This document shows, piece by piece, positions 62,991 through 64,000 of a stretch of DNA of 64,000 nt. Location of the stretch: contig CM052361.1 of assembly GCA_028551475.1 (NCBI GenBank), positions 19,853,491-19,917,490 of the forward strand, read 5' to 3'. The position numbers and the translations under genes are program-made. Below the pieces are notes generated by a model. That model was not told where the DNA came from. It saw only the letters and a list, made by a program, of their open reading frames with translations, and did not search any database. The stretch's first letter is position 1; each line of letters begins with the position of its first letter. Source of the DNA: Casuarina equisetifolia. Its lineage: Eukaryota; Streptophyta; Magnoliopsida; Fagales; Casuarinaceae.

Positions 62991-64000
62991 ATAACCCACT
63001 CAATGTTATGACCTCGCTACCTCATTTGCCCACCAATTTCAACTCTAATTAAGTTGAAAAATAACTCGTTGGAAAGTTAATAGAGAAAGGAACATTTTTG
63101 TGAAAAAAAATTGAAGACTCATTACTCAGAAAGAATTAATTTAAAGAAATTGTGGAGTTTTTTGAGTTTAAGTCCTAACTATTCAAAAGTAAAATTAGTA
63201 GATTAGAAGGTTTCTAAAGATGATTTCAAAAGGCTTTTGTAAGGAAGAAGATGTTCTATCAATCTATGAAGGACCCACAAAGATCAATTTCAAGATTGAA
63301 AAGAATTGATGAAGATTTGAGAAAGACCCAGAAACTTAACCCAATAACTTGATTCCTTGGTCCATGAAGCTAACTTAAGTTATGGACTAAACGATGGCAT
63401 TTTAAAGCTCAATTTTGAATGTCTTTAAACTATAATTAAGCATAAACTATCTCTAAACTCTTTGCCTTTTCAACAGCTCGAAATCCAATCACCATCACTT
63501 CAAAATGAGAAGAAAATTAGAGATGTCAAAACAACTAGTTTTTGGAGTTAAAGAGTTGCGTTTTTCACATCTATTTAGTAGAAAAATAAAGGAAAATCGT
63601 AATTACATCTACTAAGATATACAAAAACACAAATCCACTTGAGAAGCTGAATATACACATTGTGAAGCTTGAGTTGAAGTGAAGTCTTAGAGAAATGCTT
63701 TCATTCCATTACTCTTTAAGTTTAATTGAGATTTCTACTTGTATATATGCTAATTAGATTCTGAATATTGTTGTACATATATATTTGTTTGTAAATATAA
63801 AACCTTAACTTTATTATCATTTGGGAGTTTTATGATTAGGGCTTGATTAGCTATTTGTTATCTTTAGAAAGCCTTTAGCTTAGCAATCTTCCATATACAT
63901 TTCACATCCTAAGGGAATTGTTAAGTTTGTAAAAAGCTTGAGAAATGTTAACTTGTTGTTGTGTGTTGAGACACACATTGTATTGTAATCCTTAGTGTAA
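62991..64000. other. AT-rich right end of the window, nothing recognised
   Basis: No gene or repeat was identified. Confidence 0.4.

Noticed and set aside
1..64000. tRNA, rRNA or organelle-derived DNA, CRISPR arrays, bacterial operons
   Set aside because: None seen on reading both strands; repeats present are satellites, tandem duplications or transposon parts.

Overview
The window is nuclear DNA from a flowering plant. It holds intron-rich homologues of plant-specific genes (SIZ1 SUMO ligase, MORF organelle RNA-editing factor, ZFWD zinc-finger/WD40 protein) and much retrotransposon debris. The moderately long, AT-rich introns suit a woody dicot or magnoliid, but the sequence alone does not fix the species.

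Layout, left to right. 1-759: gene-poor AT-rich DNA. 760-6734: a nearly complete Ty1/copia LTR retrotransposon whose single gag-pol frame is broken by only two in-frame TGA codons. 6735-6960: a LINE reverse-transcriptase fragment touching its right end. 6994-8843: a unit flanked by 31-bp direct repeats that carries an intronless MORF1-like gene behind an upstream block also present upstream of SIZ1. 8955-9130: a copia integrase scrap. 10428-13370 (+): the TFIIH p44 subunit (GTF2H2), five coding exons. 16657-29125 (-): a complete SIZ1 SUMO E3 ligase, 16 coding exons, 876 aa after splicing. 29.5-43.8 kb: a repeat-rich desert with a LINE relic, a large higher-order satellite, a minisatellite and the decayed polyprotein of an endogenous pararetrovirus (Caulimoviridae-like). 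43868-about 48000 (-): a ZFWD CCCH/WD40 gene. 50502-55305 (+): 20S proteasome subunit beta type-4 (PBG1/beta7), seven coding exons, 248 aa. 55.5-64 kb: repeats, including two recent-looking tandem duplications, an LTR remnant and a Ty3/gypsy integrase relic.

The five host genes are unlinked housekeeping or regulatory functions: mitochondrial RNA editing, transcription/DNA repair, SUMOylation, a probable RNA-binding WD40 protein, and protein degradation. They do not form a pathway cluster. I reconstructed the exon structures by hand from splice sites, reading-frame continuity and knowledge of the families; phases close exactly for GTF2H2, SIZ1 and PBG1 and for all ZFWD exons except the first.

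I found no convincing new multi-gene system. The most interesting items are the MORF1-like retrocopy with a replaced tail and a SIZ1-like upstream region, the endogenous pararetrovirus relic, the nested satellite at 33.1-35.9 kb, three in-frame 29-aa repeats in the ZFWD protein, and small tandem duplications at or inside several genes.
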